From Gonium pectorale (taxonomy: Eukaryota > Chlorophyta > Chlorophyceae > Chlamydomonadales > Volvocaceae), in assembly GCA_001584585.1 (NCBI GenBank), contig LSYV01000087.1:173402-237401 (forward strand): a stretch of DNA of 64,000 bases, written 5' to 3'. Below, in pieces: positions 47,340 through 58,497 of this stretch; the stretch's first letter is position 1, and every line of letters begins with the position of its first letter. Made by a program: the position numbers and the translations under genes. The notes under the pieces were generated by a model that did no database searches, was not told the origin of the DNA, and saw only the letters and a program-made list of their open reading frames with translations.

Positions 47340-48728
47340 TCACGAAGAACCTGCCGATCCCCCGGCCGCTTCCTCGGCAGGTACGTCCTCCACCCATGAA
47401 GCCTCCACAATCTCCCGCACTCGCCGGTTGTATTCCCGCCTGTGTGAGGATTGTCGGGTTCCCGGCGAAAAGGTAAGCGAGCGAGGGGAGGCGAGATGAC
47501 CCACGGGGCATAGTGCAACTTGCCCAATGATGGCTAGGCCATTTGCCTCGCAGACTGAACTCTGGGGTAACAAAACCCCACAACAGTATAGTGAACGCCA
47601 AATGATTCGCCCAACCGTCCCATGAACGCGTAAGGTAATAATGATTACAGGCTCGCCCATCACCTTTTGGCCCCGCTAGGGGCACATACAGAGGCTGATT
47701 TGCTGTCTCCGCAGACACAATCCCGGCTCCAAGCCTGACGAATGGTGGCATACCTGTTCTCATTGTACAGTCGTGCAGCCTCCCCGTTCGCCGGTGAGTT
47801 TGGGTTAGGGTCAGAGAGGAGGCTCTGCGGGCAGGCGAACGGCAGGATCCATCAAAACACGAAGAGATGTGGAGGCTGAAACCCCCTCAGGTCAGTCGCA
47901 TGCAACGAACCGACCCTGCAGGACACACCGGCGCCCATGTCGCCGCACACCCACTTAACAAAGCGCACCGGGTGCTAAAAGGACGTGGATGGCAGAGTTA
48001 TGAAATGAGCCCCCCCTCATACCCAACAGACACAAGCGCCGGAGGCAATCCCTTACAGATGTGGGTGGGGTTGACGTCCCAAGCGCCAGGGGTCGGTGCT
48101 GGGTATCATTTTTGCTTCCGGGAATCGGGCACCCTCAGTCTCACAACCCACATGCCATGTCCTCGTGGCCACCGTAGGGGACTGGGTGGGACGCAAGAAG
48201 GCCACTCCAGCGGCTGACAGGGAATGGAGCGCGGGCGTGTCCTGCTGTGTGGCCGTGTTTGGCAGCCCTCCTCGCCCTTGCTGACCAGCCACCACGGCCC
48301 CGGTCAGCCCTACCTGGATGGACGTGAGTATGGCAGCTACGTCATAGATGGGGCTCCACTGGTTCTGAAGGATGTCCAGGCAGATGCTCCCATCCGCGTA
48401 CACGTTGGGGTGGAAGAGCTTCGACTTAAACTTCACCGTTGGCGCCTTGTTCGGGTACTCTTCTGAGAACTCCATCGTGAGCTTGAAGGTGCCTGAGGGC
48501 AGGCCGGTGGCGCCGGCGTTGTTTCTACACACTACGGTGTCCGGGCCTCCCCAGGCCCCACTGGGTCCGCAACTTACCGCCGTCCCAGGGCGTGTCCTCC
48601 GGACCAAATATAACGCAGTTCCACATCATGATGTTGTCAGGGTTCGGGCTGCCATTCACGCCTTGCGGGGGATCGGATGTCAGACGTCGGAAATCCCTCA
48701 TAAGTCGTTTACGTGACGGGGTGGACAT
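47340..48728 (-). CDS. RAD6: Ubiquitin-conjugating enzyme E2, RAD6/UBC2
   Basis: E2 that with RAD18-type ligases monoubiquitinates PCNA and with BRE1-type ligases monoubiquitinates histone H2B. Four exons with matching phases: 48728–48578, 48492–48314, 47824–47754 and 47439–47340, giving 166 residues. The N-terminus [19 protein letters not shown] is that of the RAD6 group. The UBC fold follows with [20 protein letters not shown], the catalytic Cys in [27 protein letters not shown], and [15 protein letters not shown] at the end of the fold. The tail ([16 protein letters not shown]) is short and mildly acidic, unlike the long acidic tail of yeast RAD6. TTTTATATA about 100 bases upstream of the ATG (48828–48837) could be its TATA element read on the minus strand. 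Confidence 0.95.
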
Positions 48729-49479
48729 TGATCAGATGCCAGGCCGGCGCCGCTTACGCAGCGCCGCGCGTCTGAAAAACGCGAAAGTGCGCGCTTGGAG
48801 AAAGTGCGCAGCGCGTAGTCTGCCTCGTATATAAAAGATGCAATTATCAGGCTTGAAGGCTAGTGACCTTGCCGTTCACTATGCTGGAATGCTCAGGCGA
48901 AGAGGAAGGACGAAAAGCAGCCCTGGGTAATTGTCGTGGGACACTAAGCTCAGTAAGAGTGCTCAACTGTCTCGCCTACTCTACCTCGCTCTCGCGGCCA
49001 ACATCCCAGTGCCCACGTCGCCGTACATACACATAGTCGTACATACGCTGCCCAAGGGACCCAAACAAGGCCGGCTACTAATGCCTGTACACGTCCAAAC
49101 GGACTGGCCAGTGCCGTCCAGCATGTCCTTCGCCGGTGCGCCCGGCCCTGTCGGCCCTGTGAGCGGATGAACCCTTTGAACCCTTGATTGTGGAAAAGTC
49201 ACAGGTAGAGAGGCGAGAAAGGATGCAGACAACGGGAGGGACAGGTAGCCCTCCCGTGATGAGAACCACCGAAACCCTGCCCTGACCTTGTTTCATGTCG
49301 GTTTAATTGTCACAGCCCCGTTCAGAAACGGATGGAACCCCCGCCCAGGCCTGGCATTCACTCCACGCCCCGGGACCTGCTGCCACACGGCCGAGTCCTT
49401 CTCATCCCGCACCCTTGGCTAGGCGTCAGGCGTCCACTGATGAGTGGGCGAACTCCGGAACAACCCATTAGGCCCCGAA

Positions 49480-49565
49480 AAAGGAAACTGAAACAGGGAA
49501 GGCATCCTCTACGGTCATAAACACCCGGGGGTGCGATGTTTCCAGCAGGGCGCCGAGTACAGGGC
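49480..49565 (+). repeat. Dispersed ~90-base element, copy 2
   Basis: On the plus strand: CCTCTACGGTCATAAACACC, GGGGGTGCGATGTTTCCAGC and AGGGCGCCGAGTAC. These align with the same blocks of the other three copies, with more substitutions. It lies in the opposite sense to copy 3, less than 1 kb away. Confidence 0.6.
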
Positions 49566-50152
49566 ACGGTGGGCGAGGGAGAAGAGCAGGCGGGCCCGAA
49601 GCATCCATCCTGCTTGGGTCATCTGAATTTAGACGCGTGCGAGGGCAACACCTGCTTGGGCCGGGTCAAAACATTGGCGGGGTCACTGTGTTGGCGGTGC
49701 AAAGTGATCTGATCCCCCGGGCCACTTGGTGCAGGTATAAGGTGGCGGCGGGGCCCCGGAGTGCAACTGTGAGGACCTGTGCATGGGGCCCCAGGTGTGG
49801 ATCGAGTCCTTGTGCCGTACCGGCCCGATGGCCATCCAAAGCGTTCTGACCAGCAGCACGAATCACATCCGACTGAGCCTGGCAGATACAAAACTTTGCA
49901 GCTCGTTCGTTGGAATGGGGCACAATCCAGCCTAGCCTTTCATCGTTAGCGAGACCTAGCGAAACCCGCCTTCCTGTCCCCTGCTGCTAACTGCCATCCC
50001 CGTGCGGCGAAAGAGAAACGTTGAGGACAGCGCACCCGCCTAGGCTCAAACCCAGAACCTGAGTGCTCAAAGTACCCATCTACAGCTGTCTCTGTAGACG
50101 TAACTGTGCTCCACTTGAAAGCGGGTAGAAACTATGCCAGTTCCCAACACTC

Positions 50153-50183
50153 GGCAGCCGCCAGCCGCCAGCCGCCAGCCGCC
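50153..50183. repeat. Heptanucleotide microsatellite (CAGCCGC)
   Basis: CAGCCGC is repeated four times in a row in intergenic DNA. Confidence 0.85.
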
Positions 50184-50464
50184 ACTGACCTAGCGTCCTA
50201 TCCTGGCCGACCGGGGTCTACACGGGCCCTGCCTGGTCATGTGTGCCTGCCTGGACGGCAAGCAGAAAAGAGTCGTGACGCAGCAACCCGCCCAGGCGGC
50301 CCCTGGCGCCTGCAGTAGCGGTGGGCTGGGCGAGCTGGAGGAGCAACTTCCCCTTGCCGGCAAGTGCCGAGGCGTTCTGAGGGGTGGATGTGACTGACAA
50401 ATCCGCGCACCCAACGTGGTTAGGCACGCACAGGAGGAGATACCTGCGTGCATGCCTTGCACAC

Positions 50465-50570
50465 ATGCCTTGTACCCGCCCGCCCTACTGGAAACGTCGC
50501 GCCTTCGGGTGTGTATGGCCGTAGAGGCGGGCTCCCTCTTTCTCTGCAGAATTCTCTTTCTTCATGCCGC
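50465..50570 (-). repeat. Dispersed ~90-base element, copy 3
   Basis: Read on the minus strand: TCTACGGCCATACACACCCG, AAGGCGCGACGTTTCCAGTA and GGGCGGGCGGGTACAAGG. This is the best preserved copy. On the plus strand the element ends in a pyrimidine tract, TCTCTGCAG. Confidence 0.7.
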
Positions 50571-50950
50571 AGAACTGTTGACTTGGAAGCGATCCGAGTC
50601 TGTAAGTTTGGTTCTCCTCCCCTTCCGCTCACGGTCCTGGCCGCCAGCTAGTGGTGGCGGCGGCCGCTTAGGGCCACCTCACGGCTCGGCGTCGTCTATG
50701 GTGTCGCTGGCCGGCCGCCGGTTAGCGTCGGTCGCCTCGGCCTTCTTTTGTGTGGTTGCCTTGTGGCAAGGCTGTCGGTCGGTGCTTCGCTCGCTTCTGT
50801 ATGCAAGGCCCTCGGCAAGGCGGGATGACATTAGCTGAGAACACCCGGTTGGCTGGTGTCGCGGGAGTCCTGCTTGAGTGCAACGGGGGGCTCAAGCCAA
50901 GGTGACTTGGTTGTGTTATAGCCGGTTCTTGGTTCCCGGCCGTATGGGTG

Positions 50951-51080
50951 GGGATTCCGGCTGGCGGGAGCCTGGATTCCGACTGCCCGGAGCCTGGATT
51001 CCGCCCAGCCGCGCCCTGACCGCGCCCTGGATTCCTCCTTGACGCAGCCTGGTTCCGACTGCCCGCGCCCGGGATGCCGC
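50951..51080. repeat. Minisatellite of ~24-base GGATTCCG units
   Basis: Units such as GGATTCCGGCTGGCGGGAGC, GGATTCCGACTGCCCGGAGC, GGATTCCGCCCAGCCGCGCC and GGTTCCGACTGCCCGCGCC follow each other for about five to six turns with decay towards the end. Confidence 0.7.
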
Positions 51081-52540
51081 CCCACAGGACCACCGCTCCG
51101 GCGTGGTAGAAGCCACGATCGCTGCAAGCGGACGCCAGGATAGTTCCCCGCATAAACCTCGCGAAACCACATGTGGAACTGCATCCTGTTCCACATGTGC
51201 CCCATTGGGCGGTGGGGATCTGCCCGTCAGACCGCCGCCTGTTCAGCTTGGGCCCTTGGCTTTGTTGCCGCCGTCCCGTTGGTCCCCCCTACCTCCTCCC
51301 CGCCCCCACCCCTGCCCGCCGTAGGCACCGCTGCCGTGCCGGTCCCTCCCCTCCTGGCTGGGTGCCCTTCTTCTCGCTCTGTCTTCTACGCTGCCTGAAC
51401 CGCCGTTACCTGCCTGCGAGGATCTGTCGTCCTTTGCAGGTCTGTATCACACCGCCCAGCGGTCAAGGGTGGCGGGCTGAGCGTCCTCGGGTCTGGTAAC
51501 CGCTGGTCGCCCATGGACTGGTACCTACGTCGCACACCGCGCCCACCGGGAGGGTCTGCCATATCCAGATTATCCACGTCTCGCTCACCAGGTAGGTAAC
51601 TTCGCCGCTGCTCACACCGGGGGCCCGCCTGCTCGACTCCGTTGCCCGCCCTGCTATGTACCCGGCGCCGTACCGGGAATATCATTGAATATCGCACGTA
51701 AAGATGGCCTTCCCTGTCTCCGTTTTACCTTTTCGCCGTCACGCATTTAGAGGACACCGAAACGCTGTGCCATTCCTTGACTCACTCACAATCCAGGGCG
51801 CCAGCATTGGGGAGTCCGCGCTCAATTTCAGTGCAGGCCGGGCGGCGACTTTCCGGGTCGCACACGTTGCACTGTGGGTAGGGGGAGTTTGTGCTGGGTC
51901 CCGGATGCATGCTGGAATTTTTGAGTTCCTCGTGTGTAGGTTTTGTGCCGGCGCCGGTGGAGGGGGCCCTATTAAGTCGGAAGGTGCCCGGTAGCCAGAG
52001 TCTTCCCTGGTGTCGCGCACTGCACCCTTGTACACTGGTCCAACGGGGAAGTTGGCGTCCAAGGTAGCGCTGAGCATAGTTACCGAGCACACGCATGGTT
52101 TTGACGAAAAGACCATAGGACACGATGCCGGACCTGCACTGAAGAAATTACGCATCCACCACCACCCCCCACGACATGCCCACACGCATGGATTATGCCC
52201 ACACACATCTAGAACACGCGCAGACCGGTACCCACAACATGACGGCTCCAAAATGTTTTCGTCTATGCCCTTCAGTTATTACAAGATACCAATGGCACCT
52301 CTATTGCAAGATGCGGGGGCGCAGTTAACGAGTAAACTCCGCCCCGTCCCGAGGTGCCATCGGGTAGCCACGGACGGGCGACATCTGATCACAACGAAAG
52401 TTGTGCCCAATGTATGTAATAATCTGCTGTGCTAAGGCGAGAGAATGTTGACACCTTTGTAGGCGTTATGCGTCGTACCTCGATAAGCCTGTAAGCCTTT
52501 TATCGAGGCCGCGCTGGATTGTCTGTTCCCTTGTGCAATC

Positions 52541-55500
52541 ATGGCCCTCAAGAGCGCTACTCGCCTACAGCGTGCGGCTGCGTCCAGCGGCGTGCGGCTG
52601 CTGCCGGCGGGTTGCAAGCCGCGCGCGACTGTTCGCCCAGTTGCCTCGATGCGCCAGGTTCAGCCCTTCAGCTCGGTCCAGACTAGCATCGCCAAGTGCG
52701 CCGTGCGTAAGACTCTGGCGGTGTCCAGGTCACTCAGCGTCAAGGTCCAGGCCGTGAACGGCTCTGGTCTTAAAATTGATCTCCGCGGTAAGATGCAACG
52801 CAATTCATTCCGCAATTGCCCCGCTGAACGCTCCGATCGGCCCCCATGCAGGCAAGAAGGCCTTCATTGCTGGCGTTGCCGACGACCAGGTGCGTTGGCC
52901 GCTGCGACGGTTGAATTGTGTCTTCCCTTCCCCAACCCCCCGTACCTAAACCCCCAGTACCTAGCTCAATGAAGCAAATCCCGCTGACCCCGTGGACACC
53001 TACACCTGCAGGGTTTCGGTTGGGCCATCGCCAAGGCCCTGGCGGAGGCCGGTGCTGAGATCTCCCTGGGCGTGTGGGTAAGCGAGCGGCTTTGGGGCAA
53101 GAGCTTGGTGCTGGGTCCAGTGGCAGCCGAGGGCTTCGCGTCTCGTAGCGTTCTCGGGCTCTTCCACAGGCCCTGGGTCTGGCATTGCTCCTGCACAGAC
53201 CCGCGCAACGTGCCTAGATCCCGTCCTCACATCACGCAGTGCCGAGTCATGCGCGTAACGGAAACCTTACCACCCAGACATGCAATCCACGGGGCTTAAA
53301 ATAGCAGTGTCAGTTGCACCCGGCCCTGAGCCAAGGTGCTTTGTGGAAACGGGGCAGGGGCTGCGCGACCAATGGCTAGGAAAGGGCGCATTTGCCAATG
53401 CAAGCTATGCGCGATCCACGGGTCAGAGTGGCCTCCACTGTCGTGTGAGAAGCTTCTGGCCCCCAGCTGGACGCCGGCAGCAGCATATCCTGGCTCCCAT
53501 GCCTCTTCGGCGGCAGGCCCCAACGCAACACACGGCCGCGCAGCTGCAGCCCCCAGGCTCCGCTATCCTTCAAGCCTTGCCCAGCCCCAGGCGCCCTCCC
53601 GACCCTTTGCCCCGCGCGCGCTCTTGGCCCTGCCGCCATCAGGTGCCTGCGCTCAACATCTTCAAGACCAGCCTGGAGCGCGGCAAGTTCGATGAGAGCC
53701 GCAAGCTGTCGGACGGCAGCCTGATGACCTTCAGCCACATCTACCCCATGGACGCCGTCTTCGACACCATGGCGGACGTCCCCGAGGAGGTGGGTCCTGG
53801 CGTCCAGTATGTATGTTGGGGTTGGAAGGACATACTCAATGAGTCGCAGAAAGCAACCAGGCGAGCAAGCATAGACGCAGTCGCGGAAAGAGGTTGTGTA
53901 ATGTGTGTTATGTGTGCGTAACGAAATGCTCAGAACAGTTATGTAAGAGGGTTTGTGTATGTGTATGCGTGTGTGGGGGGGTGACGGGGGGGGCATGCGC
54001 AGACGCGGTCTCTGTTTACGTTCCCCGGGTGGGATGAAAGGCAGAGCGACGGACAGTGGGTGCGCAAAGGGAAGCGGCTGGCACCCTCGCGGTGCGCTAC
54101 CCGGTATCCGTATTATGACGCTGAACGCTGCACTGTGCCGAGCGTTGGGAGGCAGGCCGCGCCGGGCGTGGTGGGACGGTCCGGAAAGCGGCTTCAGGCG
54201 GCTGCCGAGTACCGGTATCAACATTTCGAAGCCTCACCCGTAACTTCAAGAGCACAGAAGTGTTGACCCCCGTGGACCCCGCGTCCTACAGTGATCATCT
54301 GATAGCCTGCATAAGGTTGTATGATTGTATGCCGGTGCTGGGGTGCTGCACATTGATCTCACGCCTCACAAGGCGTACGGAGGCGGCGGATGCAACGAGC
54401 CTATCAGCGGTCAGCCGACGTGAAGCAATCCCTAACTTCCGGGTGGGCAGGTGCCGCGCATCAGCGGAACGTCACGTATCGAGACTTCCTGTTGGTCCCT
54501 CGTGGACGCGAACGTCATCAGCCGCATAACGGTGCTCCAACGCCCGCTTGCTGTAGCAGTTCGCCTCCTCGCCTCGCCCCGCCTTAGCGTGAAGTCCCGC
54601 TTCCCCCGTAGATCGCCACCAACAAGCGCTATGCGGGCAACTCCAACTGGACTGTGGCGGAGGTGGCGGAGCAAGTCAAGAAGGACAGCGGCAGCGTGGA
54701 TATCCTGGTAGGGACCGGTCCGGGTGTCTTGGGCGGGGGAGCAGTCGAACGGGGCAGCTCCGGCCGCGGGCCATCGGCAAGAAAAACGTCGAGGCGACAC
54801 GGCACGACGCGGACTATAGGGTCCTGGCTGCGGCGGATCCAGATACGGTGGGGGTGGGCGGTGGGCACATGCTAATAGGGGGCAGGCCAGCCGGCAACCG
54901 TAGACCGCCGGGGGCCGGACGCCTCGCGGCCTTTCTCGCGAACGGGCGCGTCTCTGTGGCAAGTTGCGGGTCTGGCGTCGGAGGTGCAGCGCGGTCGCGG
55001 GGCTGACGGCGCCCTTGCCATGGCGTGTTTGCGCTCCTACGGACTGGATTGCGTGGAAGACACGGCCTTTGGTCGCGCCGGGTGTATCGGCAACGCACTC
55101 TTCCGCGCTGTGTCTCTTAGAGGTGGCCCTCGTGCCGGCGCTTCACCGTGAGGCCCGCAACAAAGCGCTGCACGCGAATCGTAGCCAGTCGCTTCATAGA
55201 GACCCGTATCGTGCGCGCCCACTCCGTTTGGGGGCGTCTCTCGTTCCTTTCGTGGCTGGGAGCGCAGCTGGAGCGACCGCCCTTTACGCCCGCGCTTGCT
55301 GCAGGTGCACTCCCTGGCCAACGGCCCCGAGGTGGTTAAGCCCCTGCTGGAGACGTCGCGCAAGGTGAGGAGGCAGGGGCTTTTGAGTGCACCTACGTGT
55401 GCGTTGCCTGCAGTCAGCCCCTTGCAAAACTAAATTAGACGTGCAGCCGACAGGCGGGTGACTATGCGCGCCCGGGGACCTCTAGCACCGGGCACCCTTG

Positions 55501-57043
55501 CAGCTCCCTCCCGGCCACAGCCACGGGCTGATGGGGGTCCCAATTGGTGACCGTTGGGTCGGGCGACGCGGGTCGAAGGCTCTCATCGCGGTGGCGGTTA
55601 CCAGCTCGGCGGCAGGCGCGCATGGGCGTGTGGTGTGCAACGCGTCAACGTAGACCCGCATCACAAGCTGGGCACGATAGTAGTTTGGAGAGGCCTCTGC
55701 TAACGGAGCGCAAGCGCTTGCCGCCCGCGGCGAGGGCTGGGCGTCCCGGCATCCCCCCTGCACACGCATACATGCCCGCTCCGTACCCGTGCACACACGC
55801 TCCGTATGCCGTACGCCGCAGGGCTACCTGGCTGCCCTGTCCGCCTCGTCCTACTCGCTGATCAGCATGGTGCAGCGCTTTGGCCCCATCATGAGCGAGG
55901 GCGGCTCCGTCATATCGCTCACCTACGACGCCTCCAACCGCATCGTCCCCGGCTACGGCGGCGGCATGTCGTCGGCCAAGGCGGTAAGCATGGGGAGAGG
56001 GGAGGAGCGGGGATGAATGCATCCCTGGGCCCCAAATCAGGGCCTCGCCGTAATGCCGCAGAAGAGCGTAGCAACAACATCTGGGACTTCAGCCTTCCCC
56101 CACAGCTTCACCCATCACCTACGCCTTGCATGTCGCGGCTACCAATCCCGCACGTACGCTTGTTCGCTCAGCGCACATGGACTCCTCGAGCATGGGATTA
56201 CATATTGCTGTGCGGATGCTGCGTATTGCCCTCCATCCCAACTGCCGGTCCGCGCTGTGCAGGCGCTCGAGTCGGACACCCGTGTGCTGGCCTATGAGGC
56301 GGGCCGCAAGTACAAGGTCCGCGTCAACACCATCTCGGCCGGCCCCCTGGGCTCCCGCGCCGCCAAGGCCATTGGCTTCATTGATGACATGATCAGGTGG
56401 GTGCTCGAGGGGACACGAGGTGGCACCGGGGGTGAAGAGTTTTAAAGCATTCTCATGCGAGATAGGTCAGAAGGGTTGAGCGCGTGCGTTCACGGGGACG
56501 TTGTGGTGCGCGGGTGCCCCTGGTGGGGCATGGCGCGGTGCTGCCCTTCACGCACAGCAACCACACCAGCTTCTTCACGCCAGCCGGCGTCATGTTTCTT
56601 TCTACATTGTCGATTTCCATGGCTGGCACGTCTGGTGTAGCTGATTGCCTTTCCTCCTAATTGTCACCTGCCGGGGTGGGTCCGTGGGCCCTGGCGTCAC
56701 CGGTACTGTCGCGCCTCCTGCGGTGACCTTGCTGTCCGTTTCGTCCGTGTACATGAAAGTCCGTCCATCGCTGACTCTTGGCCTGCTCCTCTTTTCGTAT
56801 TGCACTGCCTGCTTTTCTCTCTCTCTCTCTCTGGCGTACCAACGTGCCGACCAACTCATCCACAGGTACTCGTACGAGAACGCGCCCATTCAGAAGGAGC
56901 TGGCGGCCATCGAGGTGGGCAACGTGGCGGCCTTCCTGCTCAGCCCGCTCTCGTCCGCCGTCACCGGCCACGTGATGTACGTGGACAACGGCCTCAACGT
57001 CATGGGAATGGCCCTGGACTCCAAGGCCCTGGACCGCCAGTAG
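52541..57043 (+). CDS. FabI: Chloroplast enoyl-ACP reductase (NADH)
   Basis: Last reductive step of each type II fatty-acid elongation cycle in the plastid: trans-2-enoyl-ACP to acyl-ACP with NADH. Nine exons with matching phases: 52541–52787, 52852–52889, 53012–53077, 53643–53789, 54612–54707, 55305–55364, 55822–55983, 56263–56396 and 56866–57043, giving 375 residues. The first 75 or so residues are an Arg/Ser/Ala-rich transit peptide. The Rossmann start is [20 protein letters not shown], followed by [20 protein letters not shown]. The catalytic region is [20 protein letters not shown], with Tyr and Lys spaced as in plant enzymes. The NAD-site loop is [20 protein letters not shown], and the end is [20 protein letters not shown]. 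The plant-type insert before [14 protein letters not shown] is present. It is convergent with nicastrin. Triclosan-type inhibitors target this family. Confidence 0.95.
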
Positions 57044-58497
57044 ACGACCCTGACTGAAGCTGCTGTTAATCAAGTTGACGCCTGACGCCTGGCCACACGA
57101 TATCATCATTTTGTGGTGGAAGTCTGGGGACTCCAGTTCTTGTTTGAAGCCAGTCTGCCGTCGTGCCTTCTCAAGTGGTTTTCGGTTTGCACGACGGTCT
57201 TGTGCCGTGCGGCAGCGAGCCCCAGGGCCTGGAGTGATGCCGGGCCTGGAATGCCCTCCACAGCGCGCCAGATTGGTTAGCCCGATGCGATAGTCCCGAA
57301 CCGGTCGGTCGGTTCGGTTCGTCCCGAACCGTTCCTGTACACTGGGTTGACAGGGCAAGCTGAGACATTTATAGCAGGACGAGGGCCCAGGTTAAGTGGT
57401 GGGGGAAAGCAGCTGGACGATGATGCGCACGGCTACTGCTGCCACATTGTACAGAAATTTTGAGGCGTTGCGCATATTCTGGAACCAGGCAATTTACAGC
57501 CATGGTTGCGAACGTGGCGGCGAGGTGACGGTGGGGCCGTTGGTGGGTCTTGCCGACTTTGCCGCTATGCGATGTTTGCACTGTGCAGAATGGCTACGCG
57601 GGTGTGCCCTGTGCAGACTGGTCACCCTCTGCCACGCTCCCTGCTCTACGGGACTTCACTAAGCACGACCGCCCATATAGCCAGGTATACTTCTCATCCC
57701 AAGACATATGACACGCTAGTCAACAAATATTGACATTTAGGACATGCATCGCACCTCTCATGCAAAGCAGCTCCGTCCCTGCGATGCCCCACAATACACC
57801 TCCGCAGACCCCTGACGCCCATACACGGTTCAGCGTAGGGCCCAATCGCATGGGCCTTGAGCAACCGCAAAGAAATCGCATGCCCCGTACCCATGACAAA
57901 CCGGCGACCTGTCAGCTCCAGCGCCCCTCTTTGACAACAATGTCCCCATGGGTGCCCACCCTTTAAAAGGCATGCACGCCTCCACCCACATCAACATGCG
58001 CATCCGGCAGCTCGAGAAAGCGGCGCCCGCCTAGGCTGGGCACCAGTACACACATCGCAACTCGTTTTATGTACGATTACGACAGCACGGCCAGCTTCAC
58101 GGGAGCAGGCGATGCCACAGGGGCGCCAGGACAAAGGAATATCACCAGTACTCAATGCTCCCACTCAACACTCCCCGATAATGCCCGCACAATGCCACGA
58201 AAGAAATGTAAACCACACCTCTACGGACATACCCGCCCGAAGGCCCGACGTTTCCAGTATGGCAGGCCGGCGGTACAAGAAAAGGCAGGCGAGCTAGGCA
58301 AACCAGCAGACGCACCGCGACTCTACTTCAGCCGCTGCCGTACGTCTCCACATCGCGGAGCGTTGGGGGCCCCATGTAACCCTGGCCCTAGCTCAACTTA
58401 CCGGACTTCCCTGTCGACATCGGTATTTCATCGTGACCCATAGCTACCCTTTTAATCCCCAACTCAATTTTGGGCGCCTGTACAATGATGAGAAAGC
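57044..58497. other. Convergent spacer FabI / nicastrin
   Basis: This contains both 3' UTRs and a copy of the dispersed ~90-base element near 58190–58290. I found no clear TGTAA close behind FabI and no supported exon on either strand. Confidence 0.45.
58190..58290 (+). repeat. Dispersed ~90-base element, copy 4
   Basis: On the plus strand: CCTCTACGGACATACCCGCC, CGAAGGCCCGACGTTTCCAG and TATGGCAGGCCGGCGGTAC. Same order of blocks as in the other copies. Confidence 0.65.

Larger units (their letters stand above)
48729..52540. other. Long gene-poor region with repeats
   Basis: 3.8 kb between the divergent RAD6 and FabI genes. It holds two copies of the dispersed ~90-base element (about 49480–49565 and 50465–50570), a CAGCCGC microsatellite at about 50153–50183, and a minisatellite at 50951–51080. 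Open frames here are short, rich in Pro, Arg and Cys, and lack splice support, so I call no gene. A TATATAAAAG word at 48828 is discussed under RAD6. Confidence 0.5.

Noticed and set aside
48828..48837. TATATAAAAG as promoter of a plus-strand small nuclear RNA
   Set aside because: I could not recognise any snRNA or other structured RNA downstream. It may simply serve RAD6 on the other strand.
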